From contig NZ_JAHRGM010000046.1 of the NCBI RefSeq assembly GCF_019097845.1, positions 1 through 64,000 of the forward strand: a stretch of DNA of 64,000 nucleotides, given 5' to 3'. The DNA comes from Sphingobium sp. AS12 (lineage in GTDB: Bacteria; Pseudomonadota; Alphaproteobacteria; Sphingomonadales; Sphingomonadaceae). Each line of letters begins with the position of its first letter. The first letter of the stretch is position 1. Position numbers and translations under genes: made by a program. Positions 16,698 through 25,531 of the stretch are shown one piece after another. Below the pieces are notes generated by a model, which was given only the letters and a program-made list of their open reading frames with translations, was not told the DNA's origin and did not search any database.

Positions 16698-17552
16698 TCA
16701 GAGCGGTGAAGCGTCGAGGAAGGCGACAGACATGGCATTGAACCTGCCGGACTGCTCATGCTGCGGCCAATGCCCGCACGCGTCGAACAATTCCAGCCGG
16801 GAGTCTGGGATGGCGGCGTTCATAGCAGTCGCCTCGGGAATGTCGCCGAAGGGATTGTTGCGGCCCCAAACAACGAGCGTTGGCGCTGCAATCCTGGCGA
16901 GATCGTCCGGCCGCAGGATGTTGCGCTGGCGTATGTCCATTTCCTGGAGCGCCAGCAGCCGGTCGATATTGGCGACGAAATCCGGCTCATGATAGATTCT
17001 GTGCCGTATCTCGACGAGTTCCTCTGTCGCGTCCGCGGCGTCATGCATGAGCAGTCGCAGCCGGCCCCGGGTGAGTTCGATGTCGTCGGTCAGCACTGCG
17101 CGCCGCGTGCTTTCCTTGATTCGCTTCATTACCTCGGGGTCCGCCTTGGTGCCCCCTGCCGCCACCAATTGCAGACTTCCCACGCGATCGGGATGATGGA
17201 TGGCGATCCAGCCGCTGACCCAGCCGCCCAGCGATTCGCCGATGAAATGCGCGCGCTCGATTCCTTGGGCGTCGAGATAGTCCAGGACATGCCGGCCATA
17301 GTCGGGGATTTCCCTGGTCGCGTCCGGCTTGTGGGTATATCCATGCCCCAGCATGTCGATTGCGTGGCACCGATACCCCGCCTCGACATGAGGGACGATG
17401 TTGCGGCTGAACGCCTCTAGATGCCCGCTTGTGCCGTGGAGCATGATCACATCATCACCCTCGCCGGCGATCAGGGCTCTGGTGCGGACACCGGCGGCGC
17501 TGACAAAGCTCAGGGAAAACCCGGCGCCGATGAGGTCGGTCCATATCGTCAT
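16698..17552 (-). CDS. Alpha/beta hydrolase, probable meta-cleavage product hydrolase
   Basis: This encodes 284 residues from the ATG at 17552, which overlaps the stop of the extradiol dioxygenase gene and has GGAG ten bases upstream. Motifs of the fold are present: MLHGTSGH oxyanion loop (38-45), nucleophile S107 in FIGESLGGWVSG, acid in the VVWGRNNPFGD region and the histidine in CGHWPQHEQ. The coupling to a LigB-type dioxygenase suggests hydrolysis of a vinylogous ring-fission product (MhpC/BphD type). A second, different hydrolase in the same operon has the more classical HGGGPG oxyanion loop; the two may act on different steps. Confidence 0.75.
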   Translation of the reverse strand: MTIWTDLIGAGFSLSFVSAAGVRTRALIAGEGDDVIMLHGTSGHLEAFSRNIVPHVEAGYRCHAIDMLGHGYTHKPDATREIPDYGRHVLDYLDAQGIERAHFIGESLGGWVSGWIAIHHPDRVGSLQLVAAGGTKADPEVMKRIKESTRRAVLTDDIELTRGRLRLLMHDAADATEELVEIRHRIYHEPDFVANIDRLLALQEMDIRQRNILRPDDLARIAAPTLVVWGRNNPFGDIPEATAMNAAIPDSRLELFDACGHWPQHEQSGRFNAMSVAFLDASPL

Positions 17553-18490
17553 GAAGATGCTCCATTGGGTATGATGGCCACCGCCATGCCGGTGAGCCAT
17601 TCAGGCATGGGAGAATAAGCGAGTGCTTGCCCGGGCTGATGCGCCATGACTGCGGCCATGGTCAGCCAGGTTCTAATTTCGGCGGCGCCGTTGCCGGCCG
17701 CGCGCACGAGGGCATTGTCATTGAGGGTCTCGGCGAGCGCGGCGACCTTCCCGCCTTCAACGGCGTTGAGAAACGCCCGATCAAATTCCTCGTTCAACAT
17801 GGCTGGCGCGCCGGTCACGATCGCGCGGCGGCGGGCTTCGAAATCCCGCCAGCGGCCGCGCCCTTCGCGCCAGGAGTCGACAAGGAAATGATCATCGTCG
17901 CTCTTCGGCGAGCGCCAGTCCGGAAATGGCAGGGTATGAGACAGCCCACCGGTGCCGATGACCGCCACTCGCCCGAGGGTGCTCGACAGCAACGCCTCGC
18001 GCAGCGCCCGGCCGAAAAGCCGGGTGCGGGCCAGGGAGGGCAGCGGCGGCGCGAAGCAGTTGATGACGATCGGCACGATCGGGACTGAAATCTCCTTCAT
18101 CAGCCACTGATACGCATGGCTGACGCCATGATCGACCGTGAGGCGGGTCGAGAAGGCGATGTCGAAATCCCGCGCGACCAGGAATTCGCAGATGTGCCGG
18201 GCCACCGCCGGGGCGGAAGGCAGACCGCCTGCGGGCGTGCCATGCTCTCCGCCGGAAATAACCTCGTCCACGCCGATGGTGAAGGCCGGCATCAGGTCAA
18301 GCCAGAATCCGCGGAAGTGGTTGGAACCGATAATGACGACGGCCTCCGGCTCAGCGGCGGCGAGCCGCCTTGCCGCATCGCGCAGCGCATCGCGGAAACG
18401 ATGTGCCCGGTCGAGATGATCGACCGCGTCCCAACATGTGTTCATGAGCGTTGTATGGGACGCACCGATGCCCAGGACGATTTCAGCCAC
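17549..18490 (-). CDS. Class III extradiol ring-cleavage dioxygenase (LigB superfamily)
   Basis: This encodes 313 residues. Iron-ligand signatures of the LigB fold are visible: GIGASHTTLM with H12, IIGSNHFRGF with H58, and the acid/base histidine context LTVDHGVSHAYQWL. A GTGGLSHTLPFPDW segment matches the family's late conserved block. Single-subunit enzymes of this length include MhpB-like 2,3-dihydroxyphenylpropionate dioxygenases and CarBb/AmnB-type beta subunits; no separate small alpha subunit is seen nearby, favouring the MhpB-like type. It overlaps the M20-like gene upstream and the hydrolase gene downstream. Predicted reaction: meta-cleavage of a catechol made by the Rieske oxygenase. 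Confidence 0.82.
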   Translation of the reverse strand: MAEIVLGIGASHTTLMNTCWDAVDHLDRAHRFRDALRDAARRLAAAEPEAVVIIGSNHFRGFWLDLMPAFTIGVDEVISGGEHGTPAGGLPSAPAVARHICEFLVARDFDIAFSTRLTVDHGVSHAYQWLMKEISVPIVPIVINCFAPPLPSLARTRLFGRALREALLSSTLGRVAVIGTGGLSHTLPFPDWRSPKSDDDHFLVDSWREGRGRWRDFEARRRAIVTGAPAMLNEEFDRAFLNAVEGGKVAALAETLNDNALVRAAGNGAAEIRTWLTMAAVMAHQPGQALAYSPMPEWLTGMAVAIIPNGASS

Positions 18491-19817
18491 CCTTCTCTCC
18501 GTCCGGTGGGCGATTGCAGGTCACGAGCGCGCTGTGGACCAGGAGACGGGTCAATCGCTCCATATGCGGGAGGTAGGCGGCGTTCATCCCGAGCTGAAAA
18601 TCGGGATCGTCGAGCGGCGCCTTGGGCAGGCCGATCCGAGCCGTCGGCACGCCATGCGCGCGCAGGATGTTCGCGTCGGTCGCGCCCGAAAGTCCGGGTG
18701 TGGCCGTGTGGGCTCTGCCTTCTATCTCCTCCCATCCCGCGATGGTGGACCGGATGATCCAATCGCCCTCCCGCGTGGACGTCCCCGGAATCGCGAGAAG
18801 CCGCCGCCAGCATAGGTCGATCCCTTCGCTTGCCGCCAATTCCTCGAGGATCTGGCCGATCGCTTCATCCGCTTCGTCGGGAGTCGTGCGCGGGCTCAGC
18901 CGCAGATCGAGCCGGATGCGGCATTCCGCGGGCGTGAACGCCGCTGTCCGCGCCGTGCCGCCTTCAATGAAGGAAACCACGCCTTGCGGTGCGACGAGGC
19001 CGGAACGGTTCTGTTCGGCCCAGATGGGGAACCATTGTTCGAGTGACCGGACCACACGGCCCATATGTTCGATCGCATTCGCATAAGGCAGCAAATGTCG
19101 GCTGCCGACATAGCTATGCGTTCCCCGCACGCGGACCTCATACCAGGCGAGGCCGACCTCTTCCCAGGACACCGCCCAGCCGGTCTTGGCGATGATCGCA
19201 AAGTCGGGGAGCGGGCTGGCGGCCAGCATATGCGCGCAGCCCACGCCATGGCCCGTGTCCGGGACCTTACCCTGCCGGCTGTCGGTCGGCATGCCGCCCG
19301 CGCCGAAGCCGAGACGCAGTTGCCCCGCCAGCGGCGCCTTCGCACGGGCCAGCGCTTCCGCCGCCATCAATATGCAGGCGGCGTGGCCCTTCGGGTTCTG
19401 GGCGCCAAGTCCGAACAGCGTGTCGCCCTCTCGCCATGCTTTCGCACGCATATCCGTTCGGAGCGTTTCGCCCGCCCAGGGCAGATCCTCCGCGGCGTCG
19501 TTCGACGTGACGGTGTCGATCGGGCTGTAGAGCAACAGCGAAGCGCCGCCGCCCGATTCGCCCAGCCATCCAACGGCATTGGACTGGTCAACCTGTATTC
19601 GCTGCTCATGCGCTTCGATTCCAAGATCGGCGAGATGCGCGGCGATGCGGCGCGCGAGCGGCGCCTCCCCGCCAGTGGGCGAAGGCGTGTCGACGAGCAT
19701 GGTCAGCGTTTCGGCGAGCCGGTCGCGGCTGATATGCGAACAGGCCTGCTCGAACGAGCGGCGCAAGGCGGGCGGCAGGCTCAAGGACGGCGGTCCCGGT
19801 CGGGCGCGCCGATCCAT
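18483..19817 (-). CDS. M20-family amidohydrolase-like protein with altered metal ligands
   Basis: This encodes 444 residues from the ATG at 19817; an upstream frame to 19964 overlaps the hydrolase gene. The M20 architecture is clear (catalytic domain, a lid with VRVRGTHSYVGS, and a C-terminal SGATDANILRAHGVPT block). The usual metal motifs are changed: the HxDTV motif reads SPIDTV (residues 98-103, proline for histidine), GxxDxKG reads GAQNPKG (N141 for aspartate) and the glutamate pair is AGGMP (173-177). This suggests a loss of dinuclear zinc chemistry or a new activity. It is coupled to the LigB gene by an eight-base overlap, so it belongs to the pathway; an amide or conjugate hydrolysis step is a guess. 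Confidence 0.65.
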   Translation of the reverse strand: MDRRARPGPPSLSLPPALRRSFEQACSHISRDRLAETLTMLVDTPSPTGGEAPLARRIAAHLADLGIEAHEQRIQVDQSNAVGWLGESGGGASLLLYSPIDTVTSNDAAEDLPWAGETLRTDMRAKAWREGDTLFGLGAQNPKGHAACILMAAEALARAKAPLAGQLRLGFGAGGMPTDSRQGKVPDTGHGVGCAHMLAASPLPDFAIIAKTGWAVSWEEVGLAWYEVRVRGTHSYVGSRHLLPYANAIEHMGRVVRSLEQWFPIWAEQNRSGLVAPQGVVSFIEGGTARTAAFTPAECRIRLDLRLSPRTTPDEADEAIGQILEELAASEGIDLCWRRLLAIPGTSTREGDWIIRSTIAGWEEIEGRAHTATPGLSGATDANILRAHGVPTARIGLPKAPLDDPDFQLGMNAAYLPHMERLTRLLVHSALVTCNRPPDGEKGG

Positions 19818-19872
19818 GTTCCGCTGGCGCGGACCAGCAGCCAATAGACGAGCATTCGCTTGAGCAAGGCCA

Positions 19873-20742
19873 TCAGTCCTGCCCGTCCGGCTGATCAAGA
19901 AAGGACCGGACGATGAGGTAATAATGCTCGGGCCTTTCCTCCTGGAGATGATGCGAGCAGGCATCCAGTATGTGAAGCTGCCCGCGCTGGACCATGCGCG
20001 AGAGCATCAGGGCATAGTCAGGCTGAAGAAAGGCATCGTTCATTCCCCAGCAGAACAATGTCGGGCACTTCACCTGGGCCAGTTCCGCGGTCAGATCCTG
20101 CCATTCGCCGCGAGGGCTGTCGGATCGGGCGGCAAGGGCCATTTCGTCGGGATCAAGGCTTTGGCGATAGCGCATCTCCACGGTCTCCCGCGGAAGCAGG
20201 TCGACGTTATGCCATTCGAGGCGCGCGATGAGCTGGCGCATCTTCTCAAGCGTCGGCCCTTCGCCGCCATAATAGATGTCGCGTGCGTTGCGGCCGCGCC
20301 GTCCGCCTTCCGGCAACGGGGCCAGAGGGCCATAGAAGACCGGCATGGATCCGGTGATCGTCAGGGAGCGGACCCGGTCGGGATATTGCGCCGCCAGGCA
20401 AAGGGCTATCGTGCCGCCCCATGAGTTGCAGACGAAGTCGGCGCGTTGGATGCTCAGGGCATCGAGCAGCCCGGCGATGGAGCAGGCATGAAAGGTCCAC
20501 ATCGGGCCGAAGATCGGCGCCTTGTCCGACCTGCCATATTGCAGCAGATCGGGAAGGACGCACCGACGATGCCGGGCGAAAAGCGGTGCGACAACGCCAA
20601 AGTCCGACCATGCCGTGCAACCCGGGCCGCCACCGTGGAGAAAGACCGTGGGCGGCCCCTCGCCCATTTCCGTGACATGATAGGTTCGGCTGTCTACCGG
20701 CAAAAGGCGGCCGCCGGGCGCTGGGGCGGGCGCGAGCTGCAT
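19873..20742 (-). CDS. Alpha/beta hydrolase with classical meta-cleavage hydrolase motifs
   Basis: This encodes 289 residues; its ATG overlaps the Rieske oxygenase stop by one base (TGATG). It has the HGGGPG oxyanion loop (36-41) followed by CTAWSDFG, nucleophile S107 in VCNSWGGTIAL, a WGMNDAFLQPD acid region and H in ACSHHLQEERPE. These are the marks of C-C bond hydrolases such as BphD, HsaD and MhpC. It should cleave the ring-opened product to 2-hydroxypenta-2,4-dienoate, which the hydratase at 28857-29645 would take further, plus a side-chain acid. A gap of 55 bases separates it from the M20-like gene. Confidence 0.82.
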   Translation of the reverse strand: MQLAPAPAPGGRLLPVDSRTYHVTEMGEGPPTVFLHGGGPGCTAWSDFGVVAPLFARHRRCVLPDLLQYGRSDKAPIFGPMWTFHACSIAGLLDALSIQRADFVCNSWGGTIALCLAAQYPDRVRSLTITGSMPVFYGPLAPLPEGGRRGRNARDIYYGGEGPTLEKMRQLIARLEWHNVDLLPRETVEMRYRQSLDPDEMALAARSDSPRGEWQDLTAELAQVKCPTLFCWGMNDAFLQPDYALMLSRMVQRGQLHILDACSHHLQEERPEHYYLIVRSFLDQPDGQD

Positions 20743-21953
20743 CAGGCTTCTCCCCCGTCGGATTGCGCGGTTCTCGTCGGTGACGCCGGCGCCTCATCAG
20801 AGCCGAGATCGATATCCGAGAACAGCCGACGCCACTCGATGACCGAAACGTCGGGCCGATAGAGGCGTTCGGGCGGCGCATCGGTCTGCGCAACCATCCA
20901 ATGGTCCTGACCGGAAAACTGCCCATGGAACAGCCAGCGGATGACCGTGAGATAGTGAAGATAGAATCCCAGGCGCGCGAGGCCTCGCTTGAACTGCACC
21001 ATCAGGCCGACATAGCGGGTGCGCTTCTCGTCGATCGGAACATAGAATTCATAGTGGATGAACTGCGGATAGGCGATCCGCAACACGCCGGGCAGCGACA
21101 GTGAAGCGAAGCCCTTGAGCGGAAGCGAGGCGATATAGGGATCGCTGCGCGCCGAGCCGCCGGTATTGCCGAGCATCTTGCCCTCGGTGTAGCGCGGCTT
21201 GAGCTTCCACCAGCGCCTGTTCGTCCATCGGCCGAGACCTGGGAAATCGGCTTCCCAGTGTCGTTCGTCCTCCACGCGATAGAGCCAGCGACCGTCGCGC
21301 TCGATATGTATCCTGTTCCAGGTCGGCATGACCTTGAAGATGCGCCACAGCGCCGTGCGGTGCAGATATTTGGCATGCCCCTCGTCGAAGCCGTTTTCGG
21401 CGTAGAGACGCCAGTTGCCGTCGCGCTCTTCGATACGGCCGCCGACAGCGAATGGCGGCGGCGCGACCAACTCCTCCGGCAGCTGATCGTCCAACGGATG
21501 CGGAGGGCGATCACCGACGAATATCCAGACGAGCCCGAGCCGGTCCTCAGCGGCATAGGTGCGCACCGCCACAGCCCCGCACATGCGCGAATCCGGCCCG
21601 TCGGTGATGGCCGCCACCATTTCGCCATCGGAGAGGCGATAGGTCCAGCCATGATAGGGACAGCTCAGCGTGTCCGGAAACTGCTGGCTGCCCTGGGAGA
21701 GCCTGACGCCGCGATGCGGGCATCTGTCCTGCAACGCATGGGGCTTGCCGGCCTGCGAGCGCATAAGGACGATGTTGAGCCCGCAGACCCGCACGGCCAA
21801 TGGCTTCCGGCCTACCTGATCGGACCAGGCTACGGGATACCAATAGTCATGCAGCCCTCCGGCTGCAGCCTGATATTTCGGCCAGGAATCCCAGTTCCGG
21901 CCCGAATCGAATTTCCACCCCTCCTTGCGGCGCGTGGTGTCGGCATCGCTCAT
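20742..21953 (-). CDS. Rieske non-heme iron oxygenase, single-component oxygenase subunit
   Basis: This encodes 403 residues. Rieske ligands are C78, H80, C98 and H101 (DRCPHRGVRLS and CPYHGWTY). The mononuclear site is ENGFDEGHAKYLH with D190, H193 and H198. There is no beta-subunit gene, and the sequence resembles homotrimeric oxygenases (carbazole dioxygenase, 3-ketosteroid hydroxylase, dicamba demethylase group) more than IacC-type alpha subunits. No ferredoxin or reductase is encoded in the operon, so electrons must come from shared proteins. It is the first gene of the catabolic operon, 35 bases behind a GTATACCGAATAC site. Predicted role: hydroxylating the aromatic substrate. Confidence 0.85.
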   Translation of the reverse strand: MSDADTTRRKEGWKFDSGRNWDSWPKYQAAAGGLHDYWYPVAWSDQVGRKPLAVRVCGLNIVLMRSQAGKPHALQDRCPHRGVRLSQGSQQFPDTLSCPYHGWTYRLSDGEMVAAITDGPDSRMCGAVAVRTYAAEDRLGLVWIFVGDRPPHPLDDQLPEELVAPPPFAVGGRIEERDGNWRLYAENGFDEGHAKYLHRTALWRIFKVMPTWNRIHIERDGRWLYRVEDERHWEADFPGLGRWTNRRWWKLKPRYTEGKMLGNTGGSARSDPYIASLPLKGFASLSLPGVLRIAYPQFIHYEFYVPIDEKRTRYVGLMVQFKRGLARLGFYLHYLTVIRWLFHGQFSGQDHWMVAQTDAPPERLYRPDVSVIEWRRLFSDIDLGSDEAPASPTRTAQSDGGEA

Positions 21954-21987
21954 GCAGGTCTCTTGTTCTTAGTGGCCAAAAATAGAT

Positions 21988-22000
21988 GTATACCGAATAC
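21988..22000. promoter_or_regulatory. GTATACCGAATAC site before the Rieske oxygenase operon
   Basis: The exact 13-base motif, within the wider palindrome ATGTATACCGAATACAT, lies 35 bases upstream of the Rieske gene start in the 182-base divergent region shared with the TonB receptor gene. Confidence 0.72.
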
Positions 22001-22066
22001 ATTGGTAATGCCAACGAGTGTCAGCGCCTCACCTAATCGCCCGCGCAACCGCCCTTGACAGAGATC

Positions 22067-22079
22067 GAATCCGGTATAC
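22067..22079. promoter_or_regulatory. Degenerate GTATTCGGTATAC-like site before the TonB receptor
   Basis: GAATCCGGTATAC is the reverse-complement orientation of the regulon motif with two changes. A TTGACA hexamer at 22055-22060 stands just in front, so a protein bound here would cover the likely receptor promoter. Confidence 0.55.
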
Positions 22080-22135
22080 GGTGCACTATATGGCTCATAA
22101 AGCGCCATGACCAGCAAAAAGAGGGGGACTTCGGG

Positions 22136-24625
22136 ATGGTGAGACATTTTGCGCCTCGTAGGCGGTTGGGGTTGCCTGGAGGGCGCGACAGGCGAGACCA
22201 GAAAAGCCGATCGCTGACCGGCACGCTGTTCAGCACCGCTGCCCAAGCGGCAATTGCGATCATGGCCGCGGGTACCACCCAGGTCGCCCTGGCGCAGACA
22301 GCGAGCGACCAGGTTGGCGGCGATGGCGAGATCGTCGTCACGGCACAGCGCCGCGAGCAGAGCATTCAGGATGTCGGCATTGCGATCACCGCGTTCAGCG
22401 GCGAGCAGCTGAGGGAAATGGGCGCAAGTTCCTCGATCGACATTGCGAGATTGACGCCGGGCCTTTCCATTTCGAGCACTTCGGGCGGGCAGAACTCGCA
22501 ATTCTCCATCCGTGGCGTCGTGCAGAACGACTTCGGCGACTTCATTGAGGGGCCGGTCGCGGCGTATGTCGACGATACCTACATCCCCAATCTCAATGGT
22601 CAGCTGTTCGGCACATTCGATGTCCAGCGCGTGGAAGTGCTTAAAGGGCCGCAGGGCACGTTGTTCGGTCGCAATGCGACCGGCGGCCTGATCCATTTCA
22701 TTCCGAACCGGCCATCCGACACGGCCAACGGATTTCTCGACCTGAGCTATGGGCGCTTCAACCACGTCCGGGCCGAAGGCGCGATCGGCCTTCCGCTTAG
22801 CGAGAAGGTTCAGATCCGCCTGTCTGGCCTGTTCAACCGCTTCGATCCGATCCTCAAGAACATCTATCCCTATGGTGTCAGCTCGTTGGTGGCCGGCACC
22901 ACGCCGCCTGGACCGAAATGTTGCGAGGACCTCTGGAACGATAACACCGTCGCGTTGCGCGGTCAGATCCAGTTCGAGCCGACCGAGCGTCTTACCATCC
23001 GTGCCACCGGCTCTTATGCGCGCACGAGGTTCGGCGAAAATCCCTACAATGCAACGGCCACGATCGGTGTGTTCGATGCCGAAGGCCGGCTGGTCAACGT
23101 TCAGTTCGCCGGCCCCAACGAGACTCGCATGAACATCGGACCCAATGGCGAGAATGTCGGCACGAACGGGCTGCCGACCGCGCAGATGCGTCCGACGCCT
23201 GGCGGCGACTTCTTCGGCTACCGCGCGCCCAGCGCCAAGAGCCTGACAATCTCGAAGGACTGGGCGCTCGACGATCTCAATCGCCTCAAAAGCTATGACG
23301 GCGCGCTCCACTTGAACTACGAGTTCGACGGGGCGGAACTGGTCTCGATCAGCAACTATCGCCGCTTCTTCAGCGTGCACGGCACGGACGTCGACGCAGG
23401 CCCCGAGAATCTGATCAACTTTCTGGGCGACAGCCGGCAGCGCAGCTTCTCGCAGGAGGTCCGGCTCGCCGGCACGGGCAAGGGGGCTTTCCGCTGGGTG
23501 ACGGGCTTTTACTATCTCTATGTCAAGACGAACGCCTATTCCGGCTTCGTCGCCCCGAGCAACTCCATCTTCGCGGCAAGCTTCGGCCCGCCGTTCGCGA
23601 CCGATGGCATCGACCTCATCAATGAAATCCATCTTGAAACGCGATCGGTCTCCGGCTTTGGCCAGATCGAATATGATTTCGCGCCCAAGCTGAGCTTCAT
23701 CCTGGGCGGCCGCCTCATTCGGGAGCATCAGGAATACAGCTTTGATTCCTTCGCGCACGCCAATGTCGACGACTATGACTTCGATCATGGCCCGGCCCTG
23801 TTCCCTCTGCAGGATTCCTTCGCCGACAAGCGTTCCAAGACGCTCTGGGCCGGCAAGGCACAGGTCGAATATCGGCCCGACAGCGACACGCTGCTGTATT
23901 TGGGCGTCAGTCGCGGCGTGAAAGGCGGCGCCTATAACGCGGCCCTGCCCGACGGATCGCCCTCGCTGTCGCCCGACCGCATCCCCTACCGGCCGGAAAC
24001 GCTCACCGCCTATGAGCTGGGCCTCAAGGCGACTTTTCTCGACGGCAAGGCGACCTTCGACGCGGCGACCTATTATTACGACTACAAAGACTATCAGGCC
24101 TTCACCTTCGCCAATGTGTCCGGCATCGTTTCCAACAACGATGCGCGCGTCTATGGCTTCGAGGCCTCGCTCAACCTGCGGCCCGTCAGGGGCCTCCACA
24201 TCGGGCTCGGCGTCTCGCTGCTCGACGCCAAGGTCTATGATCTCGAGCTGGCGCCCGGCCTCATCACGGATGTCAAGCCGAGCTTCACGCCCGGCAAGAC
24301 CTTCTCCGGCCAGATCGCCTATACTGTCCCGCAGAAGGTCCTGGGGGGCAACGTCTCCTTCAACCTGGACGGAAGCTGGCGCAGCAAGGTCTACGGCAAT
24401 ATCCGCAATTTCGACGCGGACGTGATCGACGCCTATTTCCTCGCCAATGGCCACGTCTTTTTCACGACCGGGGACGAGCGCTACAAGATCGGCTTCGGTG
24501 TCGAGAATATCCTCGACAAGCGTTACCGTAACGTCACATTCAACCTCGCGACACTCTGCGGCTGCAACGAGGAAAGCTACGGCACGCCTCGTTGGTGGAA
24601 TGTTTCGATGCGGACGAGTTTCTAG
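22136..24625 (+). CDS. TonB-dependent outer-membrane receptor
   Basis: This encodes 829 residues from the ATG at 22136, which has GAGGGGGACTT upstream; a longer frame from 22055 has no ribosome site and starts inside the promoter. A long basic N-terminus leads into a hydrophobic AAIAIMAAGTTQVALAQ signal ending near residue 56. The plug begins with EIVVTAQRREQSIQDV, and VEVLKGPQGTLFGRNATGG is the conserved plug motif. The barrel ends in WWNVSMRTSF with terminal phenylalanine. It is of the large catabolic TBDR class common in sphingomonads and probably imports the regulon's substrate. A 1100-residue frame opposite to it is a shadow. Confidence 0.88.
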   Translation: MVRHFAPRRRLGLPGGRDRRDQKSRSLTGTLFSTAAQAAIAIMAAGTTQVALAQTASDQVGGDGEIVVTAQRREQSIQDVGIAITAFSGEQLREMGASSSIDIARLTPGLSISSTSGGQNSQFSIRGVVQNDFGDFIEGPVAAYVDDTYIPNLNGQLFGTFDVQRVEVLKGPQGTLFGRNATGGLIHFIPNRPSDTANGFLDLSYGRFNHVRAEGAIGLPLSEKVQIRLSGLFNRFDPILKNIYPYGVSSLVAGTTPPGPKCCEDLWNDNTVALRGQIQFEPTERLTIRATGSYARTRFGENPYNATATIGVFDAEGRLVNVQFAGPNETRMNIGPNGENVGTNGLPTAQMRPTPGGDFFGYRAPSAKSLTISKDWALDDLNRLKSYDGALHLNYEFDGAELVSISNYRRFFSVHGTDVDAGPENLINFLGDSRQRSFSQEVRLAGTGKGAFRWVTGFYYLYVKTNAYSGFVAPSNSIFAASFGPPFATDGIDLINEIHLETRSVSGFGQIEYDFAPKLSFILGGRLIREHQEYSFDSFAHANVDDYDFDHGPALFPLQDSFADKRSKTLWAGKAQVEYRPDSDTLLYLGVSRGVKGGAYNAALPDGSPSLSPDRIPYRPETLTAYELGLKATFLDGKATFDAATYYYDYKDYQAFTFANVSGIVSNNDARVYGFEASLNLRPVRGLHIGLGVSLLDAKVYDLELAPGLITDVKPSFTPGKTFSGQIAYTVPQKVLGGNVSFNLDGSWRSKVYGNIRNFDADVIDAYFLANGHVFFTTGDERYKIGFGVENILDKRYRNVTFNLATLCGCNEESYGTPRWWNVSMRTSF

Positions 24626-24670
24626 GCGATGGATAGCGCAAATTGCGGCGATGCGGGAGGGAAGAAAGAC

Positions 24671-25426
24671 GTGAATCGAATCCGGATGATCCTTCCTGTG
24701 CCGCTGCCACCCGAAGCGCTTGCCAATTTCGCCGCGCAGATTCCCCAGACGCTGCGGCGGCCGGACATAGATCTGGAATTTGTCGGCTGCCGGACCGGCG
24801 CATCGCTTGTCGATAGCGCCTATGAGTCGACGCTGGCCGATGCCTTCGTGCTCGATGCTGGCCTCGATGCCGAAAAGGAAGGCTGCGCGGCCGTGTGCAG
24901 CTTCTCGACCAGCGATTCCGGGATCGCCGCCCTGCGCTCCTGCCTTTCCATTCCCGTGGTCGGCGCGGCGCAGGCGGCTTTTTCGCTCGCGATTCAGCTC
25001 GGCGGTCGCTTCTCCGTGGTAACCATGTGGGAACCCTGGCGCCGGGCGATCACCGAAACGATCGCAAAATATGGTCTGGCCGGTAGGGTCGCGTCCGTCC
25101 GGCAGATCGGTGTCCGCCCCGACACGCACGAACTGCTGAACGGCAAGGAGGATATCGTCTTCGCCAAGCTGGAAGCCGAGGCGCGCGCTGCGATCGAGCA
25201 GGACGGGGCGGAAGTCATCATGCTTGGCTCGACGACCATGTACCAGTCCCACGCCTATCTTGCTTCGGTGCTTCCCTGCCCCGTGATCAATCCGGGACTT
25301 GCGGCGTACAAGGCCTGCGAAACGCTGATCGACCTCGGCCTCGCGCAGAGCAAGATCGCCTATCCCGCGCCGGGAGTGCTGGCGAGCAACCCTTTCCAGC
25401 CGATCCCACCGGTTTTCCCCAACTGA
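24671..25426 (+). CDS. Asp/Glu/hydantoin racemase-superfamily protein with one catalytic cysteine
   Basis: This encodes 251 residues. I prefer GTG at 24671 (GGGAGGGAAG upstream, then VNRIRMILPVP, a typical family start) over the ATG at 24629. The first catalytic cysteine is present (C76 in AAVCSFSTSDSG), but the second, normally in an LGCxxM motif, reads LGSTTM (S187). One-cysteine members such as arylmalonate decarboxylase catalyse proton transfers or decarboxylation rather than classical racemisation, though that enzyme keeps the other cysteine. It follows the TonB receptor by 45 bases and is probably co-transcribed. Isomerase, decarboxylase or racemase action on a pathway acid is possible. 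Confidence 0.7.
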   Translation: MNRIRMILPVPLPPEALANFAAQIPQTLRRPDIDLEFVGCRTGASLVDSAYESTLADAFVLDAGLDAEKEGCAAVCSFSTSDSGIAALRSCLSIPVVGAAQAAFSLAIQLGGRFSVVTMWEPWRRAITETIAKYGLAGRVASVRQIGVRPDTHELLNGKEDIVFAKLEAEARAAIEQDGAEVIMLGSTTMYQSHAYLASVLPCPVINPGLAAYKACETLIDLGLAQSKIAYPAPGVLASNPFQPIPPVFPN

Positions 25427-25531
25427 AAGCCGCAGCCGGATTTTCCCGGCACCGGTTTACAAGCGGCAGTCCGTATCGAACGATCTTCATCCGATTTTGT
25501 CGATGGGTGGCAATCCTCACAGCGGTCCCCG

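Noticed and set aside
17549..21953. Naming the second Rieske/LigB/hydrolase operon as carbazole (car) genes
   Set aside because: A CarBa small subunit, ferredoxin and reductase are missing and two different hydrolases plus an M20-like gene are present; the oxygenase likeness is only general.
22055..22135. An N-terminal extension of the TonB receptor starting at 22055
   Set aside because: The extension starts within the predicted promoter, has no ribosome site and does not look like a signal peptide; the ATG at 22136 follows a clear ribosome site.
21950..25252. An 1100-codon open frame on the minus strand
   Set aside because: It lies entirely opposite the TonB receptor and racemase genes, has no recognisable domain and is rich in residues expected from the antisense of GC-rich coding DNA.
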